Shown here: positions 46,940 through 58,967 of the stretch, in pieces | Layout: every line of letters starts with the position of its first letter | Numbering within the stretch: position 1 is the stretch's first letter | Assembly (NCBI GenBank): GCA_009746045.1 | Contig: RPFO01000213.1 | Span: 1,484,578-1,548,577, forward strand | Reading direction: 5' to 3' | DNA from: Mesostigma viride | Taxonomy: Eukaryota > Streptophyta > Mesostigmatophyceae > Mesostigmatales > Mesostigmataceae | DNA: 64,000 nucleotides | Program-made: the position numbers and the translations under genes | Notes under the pieces: model-generated | Database searches by the model: none | The model's input: only the letters and a program-made list of their open reading frames with translations | What the model was told of the DNA's origin: nothing

Positions 46940-49900
46940 CAGAGTGAGATCATACGCCGTATAATACGGTATAATACGGTATAATACGTAATACGCTGGC
47001 TTTTAGCGTATGATTTTTCATACGTAATACGTTTTAGCGCATAATGACGTATAATACCGTATAATACCGTATAATGCCGTGTTTTCCGCGTTTTTTTTAC
47101 GTTTTGCGCGGCTAGGATGCCAGAACGACAGGGCAACGATTTGAAGCCACAGATTTCGTATCTCTACTATAAGTACTGACCCGTCTGAACTTTCACAATT
47201 CGACGCGATCTTATTTTGACATTGTGGTGCACAGTGCGCGCACCGTGCGGAGGTGGCCATGGCGACGTGCGTTCCGTTAAAATATGGCTAATCCGGCGGG
47301 CGACAGGCGAAAAAATTAAGCCGATGGTTAAAAGTGATGTTCTATTATGATGTTTCATAGCAAGATCTGCACTATTTGCAAATTCGCTGCCTTTGTTGGT
47401 ACAGATTTGGACGGGGGTCTCATCCAACGTCAATTTGGCCGCGATGAATAATCTAGCATGTGTGCCTGCGACGGTAGAACTCGACATTCGTGGGTTATTT
47501 TGATGCAGCAAGAGCCGTTTAGTAACGGACACCATGAAAATAACCTAAGCATCTTCGATCTGCGGCCATTTCCTGTCATTTCTAAAATGATTTCGTTCAG
47601 GCCTGCGCGATCCGCGGTTAATCCATCCATGGCTGGCTGGCTTTTCTTGCGCGCCTGGGTAGGAAATAATGCCGGCCGTGGTACGTTGATTTGCCGCATG
47701 TCACCGCCCAGTCTGTTTGCGCTCTTAATGAACCTGGCATGAAACTTTTTGCGCCGTTTCTGGGTTTTTCTTGCTATTTTGTTCTCCACTTGTTGCAGTT
47801 GTGCTATCAGATTTTCCGCAGCTTTCAATGGTTTTCCTTACGCTGCGTATGCCATGCTTCCTAAAGCTACCCAGAATTGATCGGGCAGTTATCTGGCTTT
47901 GCTACGCTTCCTGTATGGAGGTTTTCACACGGTAGACATTCTATATTGCGTAGTCAAGGACCCTAGCTGCCTGGGAGCGGCATCACCGTTGCAAGGAGCT
48001 GGCGAGCTCATAGACGACGCCTGTCATGCTCTTCAGCCTGCTGGAAAACAAGGTTGTTGTATGGAAGGTGAGAATATGTGAGTTACTTATCACATCCCCA
48101 CCTGTTTAGCCTCCGTGGTTCCCCAACGGGGACACGAGATTAATTAATATTAATTAATTAATTCAGTTAATTAATTAATTAATGCACACCACGAGTCACA
48201 CACCTGTAGTCACATGCAGCTCAGTATATTCACATAGCATCGCACCATGCAAACATACTACATGCATTAATTGTATACTACTGTAGTATTTGCGTGCATG
48301 CACAGCCACATATATATATTAAAATATATAATTACTTGCATCAAAGTGAAGGCACCCAAGTAAACATAACCAATATAAAGCCACATATATACACATACAC
48401 ACAATTATGCATGCGCACGTTTACATTCTCAGTATTACATGCAATACATCGATCGTGTCCACAATATCCACCGTATAGAGTATAGCCGAGGGTAGGGCAA
48501 CCTTGGATTATGTCCAAAACAGTGTTAAGGGGACGGGACACCCCCGAATTTTTTGGCGCCAAAAAATTCGCGCCGGAGCCGAAGGTCACAAATTTCACGT
48601 GCACGGTGCGCGCACCCCTTGCGGAAGTGGCCATGGCGACTGCGTTCAGGCGAAACTACCACACTAGGGCAGGCGAAATGCAAAAATTTTAGTCGAATCT
48701 AAAAGGAGATGAGTTTATGATGTTAGTTTGTGGCGGAAATCAGCTGGTTTACAATATCGCTGTTGTTTTTTTATGCCATCGGCATGGGGGGTAATCTGAA
48801 TTTTTTGGTCGCGCGGAATGAAATAGAATTCATGATAGCGGCTGTAAAGTAGCGGTTTTGGGGGCTGTTCTGACCTTGAAGCAGGCATTAATATCGGTTG
48901 CATCGAATTCTAAACCGAGCTGGTGCTTTTTTCCAGATTTTCGGCCATTATCGGTAAGTAATTGTTCAGACCTGCGCAGTGCGTGTCTGACCTGTCCATG
49001 GAAGAACGGCTGTTGTTGCGCGCCTGGGCGAGGGATTTACGAGGGCAAGGTACAGATTTGTCGCGAACGTTATCTGCTATCGGTGCTTTCTTCTATGAGC
49101 TCATCGTTCGAGGTTTTTTGCGTTCTTTTTGGGCAGTTTCCGCCAGCTAGCTCGCCGTCGCTTGCCGTTGTGTTGTCGAATACCTGGCAGCTTTTTTAGA
49201 TTGTTTTCGTTGATGTCGTGATCAGGGCCGCTTCAGTCGCAGCCTATAGCTCTTCGGGAAGGTATAAGGCATTTCATAAAACGTGTTCTGGCAAGGATGT
49301 TGTGCGTATGGACGCTTCTTGTTGTGTGAGAGTGACGCACCCTCTCTTCGCAGGCCGCAGCGGCATCACAGCGCTCATGCGGTGAAGGGCCGCCAATGGT
49401 TTCTTTGCATTTTATCGTGCAGGGATGGAAGTGTTATAGTGATGATGATGTTGGAGATATTGCATTTGTGTGACTGCATGTAGATAGCTGGCACCAATGG
49501 TTGTTTGAGCTTTCCTTTGTTATGATGATGTGACAAGACTACAATGTGCTGAGCCAACCATGGTTGACATGCATGACTGCATGCAAGCTATATATACCAT
49601 GTTCTTACTTGGTTCCTTGCCCTCCATAGTCCCAGTTTGTCATCCATGCCGGGGAGGACAGTTTAGGAGGTGTTGTTGTGTTGATTAGCTTGGTTGGCAT
49701 CAACCTTACACTCTAACCTGGGAGAAACATAGGAAATGCTGCTTAGGCATGTTAGGGCTACCATCGTCAAGGCTATGCACATATTTACAAGGCTGGCCAT
49801 GCTGGAGGGATGATGAAGACATATGAGGTGCGTGGCCACCCCTTTGTACTTTATAAACATACTCTGCATGGTTTTGGTGCATGTTGGATGGCATATTAAG

Positions 49901-50985
49901 TGGCACTGTGGGGTTACTAACTTACTGAGTGGTCCTTAGCGCCTTGTCATGTGGTCATATAGGAAACCCATCAACTTGAGCATTTCTTGTCGCAATGACC
50001 CCCCACATTGAGCATGCGTTGCCGTCAGCGTGCAAGAGTTGATTATGTGTGCTTTGGTCAGTTTGCAGATGTCTTTGATGAAGAAGGAGGTGCTAGTGTG
50101 GCTAAATGGTTACTCTAATTTCCTTGTAGCGTCTACATGGGTGGCCGTCTTGGAATGGTTGTAACTTGGGCAGTTCTTGTCAGAATGGCGTCAAACCTTG
50201 AACATAGGAGGTACCATATGTGCAGAGAATGGTAGTATGTGGTTTGGCCAGTTTTCATGAGGCTTAGATGTATAAAGGGGTGTTAGTGTGGTTAAATACT
50301 AGCCTAAACCTCCCTTAGCTTCGTCACAGGTGGCAATCTAGGAATATCCATCAAATAGGGCTGCGCTTGTCAGAATGACCTGAAAATTTGGGGCTGCATG
50401 TCCCCCCCTCTCTAGTATTTGAAAATATAAGACATGGCATGATTCCATGTGTTTATGATTTGTTTTATTTTTTTTTGTGAAAAAAAGTACCCTTTTTGCG
50501 GGAAAATCCATCAATGTGTCTAAACATCATTGTTTTGTGCTCAAAATTAGGCAGACTTTCTCAAAAGTGGGGGAACTATACGGAAATATATGATTTGGTC
50601 CAAATATGTTTGCCCATTGTCCTAGGGAAAATATGCCAAAAGTAGCGTCTTTTTCTATTTTTAGCGCGTAACCGGCATCTGGTGGGGGCTAGTACCCCCC
50701 CCAAGTGGTTGGAATTTTTTTTTAAAATCATATTTATGGTCCCCAATCATAATTGGATTTTTAGCACATGCATAGGTATGGTTTCCAGAAAAGTGCCCTT
50801 TAGGGGTGTCCCCTCCCCTTAAAAACATGTGGATTGATGGTGGGTGTCTTAAAATGTGTAAAATCAGAGTATTCTGAGTGTGTCCGTACGAAAACGTATA
50901 ATACCGTATTATACCGTATTATACCGTATTATACATTATACTCCACCGTGACCGTATAACGCGTATAACGTACGATCTCACTCTG
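46940..50985. mobile_element. hAT-like non-autonomous DNA transposon D
   Basis: Terminal inverted repeats cagagtgagatcatacg (left) and its near-complement on the right begin CAGAG, typical of hAT ends. An 8-bp target duplication CTGCCCGC lies at 46,932-46,939 and 50,986-50,993. Subterminal arrays of cgtataatac and ataataccgt flank both ends. No transposase motif was found. Two diverged direct copies of about 600 bp (47,210-47,840 and 48,590-49,200) share gtggccatggcgac and ttgcgcgcctggg. Confidence 0.7.
48112..48182 (+). repeat. LINE/SINE-type 3' end with (TTAA)n tail
   Basis: ctccgtggttccccaacggg followed by a long ttaattaa run matches the ends at 58,340 and 61,410. It sits inside element D. 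Confidence 0.65.
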
Positions 50986-50993
50986 CTGCCCGC

Positions 50994-52881
50994 GACCCTG
51001 TGCATGGCTACCATCGCGCAGTGTTCGCGTCCCTCCTGTGGGCTGAGCCCGGTAGGGAGTTGTTCGATCCTTGCACCACTGGTGGAGGCCGATCGAGCGT
51101 GATTTGCAAGTGGCTCGTGTCCGCGCGCCTACGAGGTTGCATGGATGAGGGACTCAGAGTGCTCAGGGCGTTCCATGTGCATGGCGGGCGGGCTGTGTGG
51201 GCTTCAAAATGTACTATACCCCATGGCCATGCACTGGTACAGGGGTGGTGAGAGGCCTTCAAGCTTCGAGTGGGGGATGTTGCGACGCGCGGTGGGGACT
51301 GCATACATAGTAGGGGCGTGTTTCTGTTGCGGGAATGGGAATCCTGGGCAAGACAGTCAAGCGGGGTGGACAGGCGGTGATCGGTCGTGCGCGGCATTGA
51401 CCCCGGTCCACGATCGCTGTATGTGCTTGAGCACCTGTGGGCTGGGCGCGATCGAGCCCGAGGAGCTCTTCATGTTTGGGACTGCGGGGTTGCTTCGGCC
51501 CTACTCCATGAGCAGCACGGTGTCTCGCAGGGGCAACGTTACTGATACGGCAGTTCCTGCAAGGCGTGTCACTCCCCGACCTGCCCATTGCATTATATAA
51601 GTGCGGGCATTGCGGGCGCTATGCAGTCCACGCCGGCGGCCTCGAGCATCACATGCTTATGGGCCCGCGCAAACATCAACCGTGCTCTTGCTGTGCAAGT
51701 GTCACGGAGGGTGTGACTGCGAGCTGAGGAGTTTTCCCCCGCTTGCGGTGGAGTTCAGGCACATTGGCAGCAAGGAATGCGGGGACCGGCGACTGCTCCC
51801 GGTCTATGCACGTCGGCCGGAGTGGTGTTGTGCCTAAACTACTGCAGCTCCGTGGAGGAGTTGGCAGGGCGCACTCCAGTGGACACGCTGGGGCCCTGCT
51901 AGTTTTGGCCATATATTTATCCAAGTTTCCGGTGTTGATCGACTTTGCCTGTTTCCTGTGCTGGATAGAGACGGCAGGGCGCACTCTAGTGGACACACTA
52001 GGGCCTTGCGGGCACCTGCATGCGTTCGCAGGCGGCAGGGGAGGCGCACTCTAGCGGCCACGCTAGGGCTTCCCCCGCTATACAGCCACTCCAGCGGCGG
52101 CCAGGGACGGCCACGTTGCATGGTCGGTAATTGGCTCACGGCGCGCCTGTATTTGAGAGGACGCGTACAACTGTCGGTAGTGAGGCGATGGATCAGATTC
52201 TTCTGGTGCACGCCCTCGCTTCTGAGCATGGGGCCTGCACCGCATGCTGTGCCTCACCGTCGTCGACGCTAGTAGTACTTCTTAATCGTCATGTGATTAC
52301 GCGCATCAGTCGCGCTGTAAGGCTGGGTTTCGGCTGGACGGGATACATGACTGGCCACCTCGTCGGCCGGATCATCAAGTTGTATGCAGGAAAAATATTC
52401 CCTCTTGCTGACAAGCCCGATTGGCTATATAAAGAGTTGCCCTTGCGTGGCAAGTCTGGGGGGACCTGGTTTCACTGGCCCGTTGGGGCACAAGGGCTGG
52501 GACATAGTACCCCTATGGTCAACATTTCATCAAGTTTGAGGCTGCTCAGGACCTCGGTACTGGTTGCGCGCGATTACATGGACGGTGCATTATTATGTGG
52601 ATGGGATAGGGCACGCGGTGGCGCCCCCTAAGGTGGCTCCAGTGGATCGGCGCGTCAACAACGGCGGTCACTGAGATGGTTGTGAGAGTTTTATGACGGA
52701 TGGCGGAATGATCCTGTCATCCTGTTTCATGCTACTACGTCAGGGTTGGTCCTGTGTATCAACCTCTAGAGGAATTGGTATTACTAACCCGCGGGTGAAC
52801 CGGGGTTGGGACATAGTACTCTTATAGTAGCTTACTTGTTTCCTTTCTATCTCTTGTACGGTAGGGACTACCGACCCCCGT
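50994..52881. other. Element B 3' part, no gene recognised
   Basis: No coding motif was found. Three stem-type boxes of the form ggcgcactctagtggacaca with ctagggcc occur at 51,866-52,080. A purine tract begins at 52,882. Confidence 0.5.
51866..52080. repeat. Three imperfect 40-bp boxes with self-complementary halves
   Basis: Copies near 51,866, 51,970 and 52,045 contain ctcyagtggacacrctrggg, where ctag and its complement can pair. They could fold in RNA. The spacing is irregular. Confidence 0.5.
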
Positions 52882-52893
52882 GGGGGGGAGGAG
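52882..52893 (+). promoter_or_regulatory. Polypurine tract of element B
   Basis: gggggggaggag lies directly before the right LTR at 52,894, as expected for plus-strand DNA priming in LTR retrotransposons. Confidence 0.6.
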
Positions 52894-53565
52894 TGTTACG
52901 TCCCGGCCCTTTTGGACGGACGTAACAATGGAATAAATTATGTAGTTTGACTTGTTGTCATGGTCCGTAGGACTTTGGGACTCATTTCGGGACTTAATTT
53001 GGGAATTGTCCCTTGGTCAGGACTTTTGTATGGAACTATGACAGTTTGGGTGATTCGGACCAGTTATTTTGGGCCTAGGTTGTTGTATGCGTGTATCTTC
53101 TAGGGGCCGGTGCAGTCGCGCCGCGCTGCGTACTTTATAGCTAGTTGAGATATTGTACTCATGCGTGGATTCTGTAGGCGAGGGTCGATGTCGACCCGAG
53201 GATCTTGTGTGGACTGCATGCTTTGGAAGGTCGGCGCCATGTCGGCGCCCCTTGCCAGCGTAGTGGCAGACCTAGGTGAAATTGGTCCGAGGACGAGAGT
53301 CTCGTCCTCTTGGTTTAATGAATGATAAGTGCGAATACGCCTACACATTGAGCCCGGGGCATTATCCATTTGTAATTGGTATTGCTAGCCAATATAAGTG
53401 TGAACTAATTAGCTTGGCATTAAGCCGTGATGCCAGATATCTCACGACTCACGTCGTGAAGCGCAACCTACTTTAGGCTATCTTGAATTATTCCTAATTC
53501 CGGCTTGCAAGGAGGGTCTTTCGCTACGTAGCTCAGGCTAGGTGTGTCTGGGCAGGGACGTAACA
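52894..53565 (+). repeat. 3' LTR of element B
   Basis: It is 672 bp, TGTTACGTCC to GGGACGTAACA, nearly identical to 34,141-34,808. The right flank begins CCTTG, the target duplication. Confidence 0.9.
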
Positions 53566-54860
53566 CCTTGATCGCGCACATCTAGCAGGGCAATACTCAT
53601 AGGATTGGGCAAGACTAGCTGTTTGTCTGGCCCTAAGGGCTGCAATTGCAGCACCTCGTCCTCCAGCATGTGACCAGTGACTAGATGCTTGGATGACAGA
53701 GCATCAGCCACAGGCATTCGTGACTTCCCCTTGATCTCAGCTGCCAATCTCCTAGACTTGGACAGCATCCCTGGCTCCAGTATCCACTTCCTGGGCCTCC
53801 CTCTCCGTCTCTTGTGATGAACTACACTTGGCTGCTCCGTGGGAGTGGGCTGGCTACCAACAGAACCTCCGGCTCCCCTATAGGACTGCCATGCAGTGAC
53901 TGGCCACCCTCCTGGACGCCTGTCAACCCTGGGACAGAGCCCTGGTCAATGAGCATGCATCTCAGAACTAGTACTAGTCTCTACAGGAGGTGGACGCAGT
54001 TGGGAAGTCTGCTGACTAGTAGCTGCCTGTGCTCTAGTGACAGCACCACACTCTACCATTGAAACCATAGCAGCACAAATGTCCAAATCCTCATGGAACT
54101 CCCCCATCAAATCCCTTCTCCTGGAGAGGGCATCTGGCACCACGTTCTGTGAGACTGGCACGTACTGCACAGAGAAAGGTTGAAACCCTCCCAGATAATC
54201 CATGGCATGATCCACCCTGCTGATCCTCTTGCTCATCGTGTTGTGCTCTTACTGCTCTAGCACATGCACTAAGGGCCTGTGGTCCGTCATCAGCGTGATA
54301 GCTGACTCCTGCCCCTGCCCATCTGTGGCACTGCTGGCAACAGAGAACTGAGCCCCTTTATAGCAAATGCTCCCACTTGTGACACGCCACCACTGACTAT
54401 AAGCCCAACAACCGATCCTGCTCGTGCACAGGGTAGTTGCGTTCAGCTGAGCTCATGGTCTTGGACATGTACTCTAGCTACTGGATGTGGCCCATCATAC
54501 CCATGCATGGTCTTGCATCAGCCTTGTGAGGCATCTGACCTAACCTGGTAAGGTAGATCAGGATTGGAGCCTACCAGCACAGGGGTGGTAGTGAGCTTCT
54601 GCCTCAGCAGATCAAAGGCTTGCTGACACCTATCTGTCCACTCAAACTGAGCATCTTTCTTGATCAGATCAAGCAAGGGGGTAGAGATGGCAGCCATGTG
54701 CCCATGTCAGGGATAAACCGCCTGTACCAGCCCACCATGCCCAGGAAGGACTTGACATCATGAGCAGACTGCAACACAGTCCACTCTAAGTGCTCTGTAA
54801 GTAATCTAGATCTGTAAGTAATCTAGAATGGCAGCAATCTTGGCATGCAATATGCATAAT
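53566..54860 (-). mobile_element. Ty3/gypsy relic, RNase H and RT part (right half of element A)
   Basis: Minus-strand text includes MTDHRPLVHVLEQ-type and SQNVVPDALSRR motifs (RNase H end) and further RT-like traces rightward. It is the other half of the relic whose integrase part ends at 34,140; element B sits exactly between them. The whole relic has several breaks and is older than B. Confidence 0.65.
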
Positions 54861-54974
54861 TGTGCATGCAGCTCCCGGGCATGCATATTCAGACCGGCCC
54901 TTTATTTTGCTTTGATCTGCAACTAATTATTTTTGGCCCCCGCGGACTAATATTTAGCCCTAGCTTGTAATGAC

Positions 54975-55050
54975 CCTTGCCGCTAATAATTAATTAATTA
55001 ATTAATTAATTAATTAGACTCATGCTCCCGTTGGGGAGTCACGGAGCATT
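54975..55050 (-). repeat. LINE/SINE-type 3' end with (TTAA)n tail
   Basis: Reverse of ctccgtgactccccaacggg with a (ttaa)n tail. A (gatg)n run follows. Confidence 0.6.
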
Positions 55051-55279
55051 AACCCCGATGGATGGATGGATGGGTGCAAACAGTCCTACCAGTCTAATCT
55101 CAAAGAGACAACCAACGCAGGCCAGAAATCGGGAGAATCCGGACCATGGTAGCTCGAGCCTGCCGTTATCTTTTCCGCGTTTTCGAGTCGTTCAGGATGA
55201 TGAAGATAGTGAATGGTGATGGAAATGTGTATCCTTGTGCATTGAAATTATGGCTGGCTTACGTGTGGAGCGACTAGAT

Positions 55280-55355
55280 GACCTAGACGGTGGGGCCGGA
55301 AACAGCATGCTTGATCAGGGCGTGTGTTTCTAGCCTAACTGGCCGGGAGTGTCTA
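55280..55355. repeat. Host dispersed repeat, copy 2
   Basis: The second copy of the 75-bp sequence found at 27,570-27,650. Confidence 0.75.
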
Positions 55356-55359
55356 GTGG

Positions 55360-56048
55360 TGAGCACCATTGCTGCGATCGCTCTCCCACCATTTACGAGG
55401 AAATACCCGCAAATGGAAAACCACTGAAAAGGTCTAGCTAGTCAGTCATCACGTTAGCCATGCCATGATTCCAAACGTCCAAGAACTGCACACGGTGCAA
55501 AGGCAAAAAGCCGGAGGACAGCACTTTCAAATGTGCGGCGGGAACCAAAAGCCCGCGGATGCCAGAAAACATCGTGTTGCGGCAGCGACGCGACGATGTG
55601 GACAACGAATTCAGTGCCAAGCTCGGAACGGCCGCAAAGGAGATCTGGCATCACAGGGTTCAGATGTGCGGAGATACTATGCGATCCAGCCGGTCCACGA
55701 CCTGTTTGTAGAGCTTGTGCCAAGGGGCAGCACCGAACAGATGTGGGTGACGTTGCAAAAAACATCGGACTTGTCGGAGCATAATGGCTCGGTCATAGTC
55801 TTTGACCAATAAACGCTGCAAGAGTTCAACAAGAGTCGTGATGAAATCAACACGATAAACAAAATCTGGGACCCTGGCGCGGACCAGGATAAGCCCAGCC
55901 CACTTGAGATCTTTCATGACCTCATGGGCAAAAACAGGATCTTTACCCACATGCCCAATGACAACCCATTAGAAGTCCAGTGGCTTCCGTGGTCTAGTAA
56001 GGCTCCGTTTTAGCCACTGACATCTTGACACCCTAGGCTTAGCAGGGA
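55360..56048. other. Host DNA with short open frames, none recognised
   Basis: A minus-strand frame at 55,660-55,950 (96 residues, with DFVYRVDFITTLVELLQRLL) reads like protein but shows no known motif. It may belong to the neighbouring Penelope-like element. Confidence 0.35.
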
Positions 56049-57095
56049 TTAATTACTGGCTATATTTGGAATAAACGTACACCTATTTACCTGGAAATCA
56101 ACACGATAAGAACAAAGACGGGAAAAACGATGTAACTGAGAAAGAACAACACCATATTTTGCTGTGTGGGAAAGGAGACTGTGAATATCGGGGTAACGAA
56201 TAAAAGGAATTTGCTGGTATTTAGGATCCTTGCGCTTATCATAGACAGCCGTACGCCAGCCCTTCTTGTTATGGGTAATGTTAAGATCGAGGTAATTGCA
56301 ATGAGTATCCTCCGACGTGAGCTTTAATGTGAGGGACGCTTGCGGGTAGATGCCAGGCAGACCAGCGGTGATGTACAAATGGGTTGCGAAATCAGGGTTG
56401 TCGAAAGCGATGACATCATCAATGTATCGACATGTATGGATAAAACGCCTGATGAGAACATCATCGTTTGAGGCAATGAGATTCTCCATGAATGCAAGCT
56501 CATAAGTGTATAGATAGAGGTTTGCAAGGAGCCCGGCACAGTTAGTGCCCATAGGGATGCCGATAGCTTGTTGGTATACATTGCCCGCAAAACAGATGAA
56601 GGTGTTATCAACAAGATAAGAGATCCAATGGACAAGGTCAGCCTTCGTGATAATATAATTATAACCATCCCGCACGATAGCACCTGCCGCGATCCCTGAG
56701 AGCCACGTTGCCGTGGGCTTGGTCTGAGAAACACGCACGTGCAGGTGGTTGCGCCCGTGAGGCCTACGTGCATACAGACGAGTAAGGAGGCTATCTAGAC
56801 GGGCTTTCAAATCGTGCAAATCTAGTGTGGTATATAGAGTGGTGAAATCATAGGTGGCTATGGGCATAGGTATACGTTTCTCTGCTGCTGTCTTAGAACG
56901 GCTAAGGGCGGCAAGGCGTAGGCGTACTTGGGCTGAGTCTATGACGATCCAACTACCAGCGCATTCATACCCGGCATTCGACAGCACCTCCACCCATAAT
57001 GCATTGGCTTCGGGGAGAAGAGCATTCAAAGCATGGCAGATGAGTTTCGAGAGAGGCATCAGTGGGGCTGAATGCGACGCAGCAATGGTGCGCAA
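56049..57095 (-). mobile_element. Penelope-like reverse transcriptase
   Basis: A 348-codon open frame (no ATG at its upstream end) with RT motifs: TYDFTTLYTTLDLHDLKARL, then QQAIGIPMGTNCAGLLANLY, then RYIDDVIAFDN, then a YLDLNITHN block and YGVVLSQLHRFSRLC. The GIPMGTNCA ... YIDD spelling is that of Penelope-like elements (GIY-YIG-linked or related clades), not of LINEs. The nuclease domain was not found in the neighbouring sequence. The element appears truncated at its 5' side. Confidence 0.7.
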
Positions 57096-57365
57096 AGCAA
57101 CAGGAGTTTTGTGCAGCTTAAGAGTGAGATACAGATATGGGAACGTAGTGGTGGTGGCGCGTCGCTGCCGCTTAAGGAATGCCCGAGCAAAAATGTTTTG
57201 GCTGTGCAGAAAAGCCCGATGAGCAGCAGTGATACTGGCGGTGGACTGTGCACGCTGAACATAGGTAGGGCTGGTAATCTATCTACATCGGCTACATACT
57301 ACATCTATCTAACAGCATTCTAACTACTACATCTATCTAGGCAGCCGCACGCTGCCCTAGGGGAG

Positions 57366-57785
57366 CTATCTGGCGTGCCTCCCACGGGATTGCACACGCG
57401 AGCGCTTCCCCACTGGGGGGGGCTCGTTGTCCTCTATGACCTGGGCCCACTTGGCCTTGTCCATCATCTTCTTCCAAATCACAGAGAGGCCTAGGCCCCC
57501 CATGTCCTCTACTAGCTGTTCTTTGAAGGTGCGGGCCTTGCGGCGTCTAACATCACTGGGCCCAGCCCACATCAGGAGGTGCCGGCCAGGCTGGGCTGGT
57601 CGCAGTCCTGCGGGGGGGCCACGTGAGGTGTCTACCTGGTTGGTGCGAGCTAGGTGCCCTACTAGCTGCAGGCGTCGTTGCTTAATGGTGTTGGTGATAT
57701 AGGGCATGCCCTGGTACAGGTCCTCATTGCGGACATGAGCAGCATATCCTACTCTGAAAATGGAACGCAGCATGCTGGTGCCGCT
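57366..57785 (-). mobile_element. LINE ORF2 C-terminal fragment
   Basis: The frame ends at 57,366 with RRLQLVGHLARTNQVDTSRG, WAGPSDVRRRKARTFKEQLV and a basic tail (PPPVGKRSRV). This is the region after RT in L1/I-type LINEs (R..LVGH..R ... W). It is 5'-truncated. Confidence 0.65.
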
Positions 57786-58030
57786 AATAAGGCAGCCATT
57801 AAGATTAAATTAAATTATAACATGCCTCCGTTGGGAGACCATGTAGCACATATGAATTCCTTGATGGATGGGTGGAGTGGAAGGAGCCGCGTAGTCGAAC
57901 TAACCTAACTCTAAGCTATCTAAGTCTAGAAAAATCCTAACTACACTACTCATCAAAACGCCGCTTCCTCTTGGGGGGAGGTGGCTTGCCCACAGGGGCT
58001 GGCGTGTGAGCCATGCTTAGAATGTTTGCC
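57786..58030 (-). mobile_element. LINE 3' end: ORF2 tail, 3' UTR and (TTAAT)n tail
   Basis: On the minus strand a PAPVGKPPPPKRKRRFDE-like tail ends near 57,950, followed by a short 3' UTR with ctcccaacggag and a ttaatttaat run at 57,786-57,810. It ties the hairpin-tail family to a LINE. Confidence 0.6.
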
Positions 58031-58339
58031 TAGCTGTGCCAACATACTCGTCACGTGCATCGCTATAACACACGGTCTACAACCAGCCATAGCCTTAGCT
58101 TAGTCCTTGTACAGCCATGCTACGTACGTCCTGGCTATGACCAGATTCCTTGCCCACGCTCCCTGTTACGTCATGCTCACATGGGTCTTATTGCACCCAC
58201 AGATTGCCGGATCGTTAGCGTGTCCGTTTAGCTAGCGCGCCTGAGTGCAGCTGTGGCATGCCTTAGGCATGAAGGAGACTGGGGGTCTCTGCCCCTTCTC
58301 CTGTTGTGCATGTGCACACAGGGATTAAAAGCACCTCGG

Positions 58340-58425
58340 TGCTCCGTGACTCCCCAACGGGAGTGCTCACGAGTTTAATTAATTAATTAATTAATTAATT
58401 AATTAATTAATTAATTAATTAATTA
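58340..58425 (+). repeat. LINE/SINE-type 3' end with long (TTAA)n tail
   Basis: ctccgtgactccccaacggg can fold as a hairpin (actccc/gggagt); it is followed by about 12 ttaa units. It is the clearest copy of the family. Confidence 0.75.
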
Positions 58426-58967
58426 TCGACTGGGCATGCATGTGCACAGGATCGAAAGGCTAGCTGATCAACGGTCAATGTAATCACTAAGATGCAATCG
58501 AGAGGTCGATGCGCATGGGATATCGATCCATGTGATCCAACATGGATAGATACGTACATTGTCATCAGATCGAAGAAAGCAATTAAACGTGAAAACGCCA
58601 GCGGCCCAAATCTGAGATTTCCCAGAACACAGAAAGTATAAGATTAAAGCCCAGAAGCTACCAGCATTCCAGCAAGGAAACGTATACACAAATACGTACA
58701 TGTACGACTTCTGGGTTTGTCGGGAAGCAGGCAAGTTTCGTTTGTTCTATAGTAACTCATACTTAATTTGATATTATCATACCAAAATTTGCGTTACAAA
58801 AAGGCATATATTAAAAAAATGATCGGACAACATATATGTGGCAAAGTTGCAGGATATCATGATCCGGTGTATATCTGTGTGGGTTTGATATCTCAAGTTC
58901 AAGAATGTCATCGGGTCCCGGGTCCCCATCCATGCCTCCTGCCCAGTGTACCTCCCCCCGAGGTCGA

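Noticed and set aside
47167-47828. Transposase of the hAT-like element D
   Set aside because: The two minus-strand frames have no hAT dimerisation or BED-finger pattern, and they lie in a region that is duplicated at 48,590-49,200 without keeping a frame.
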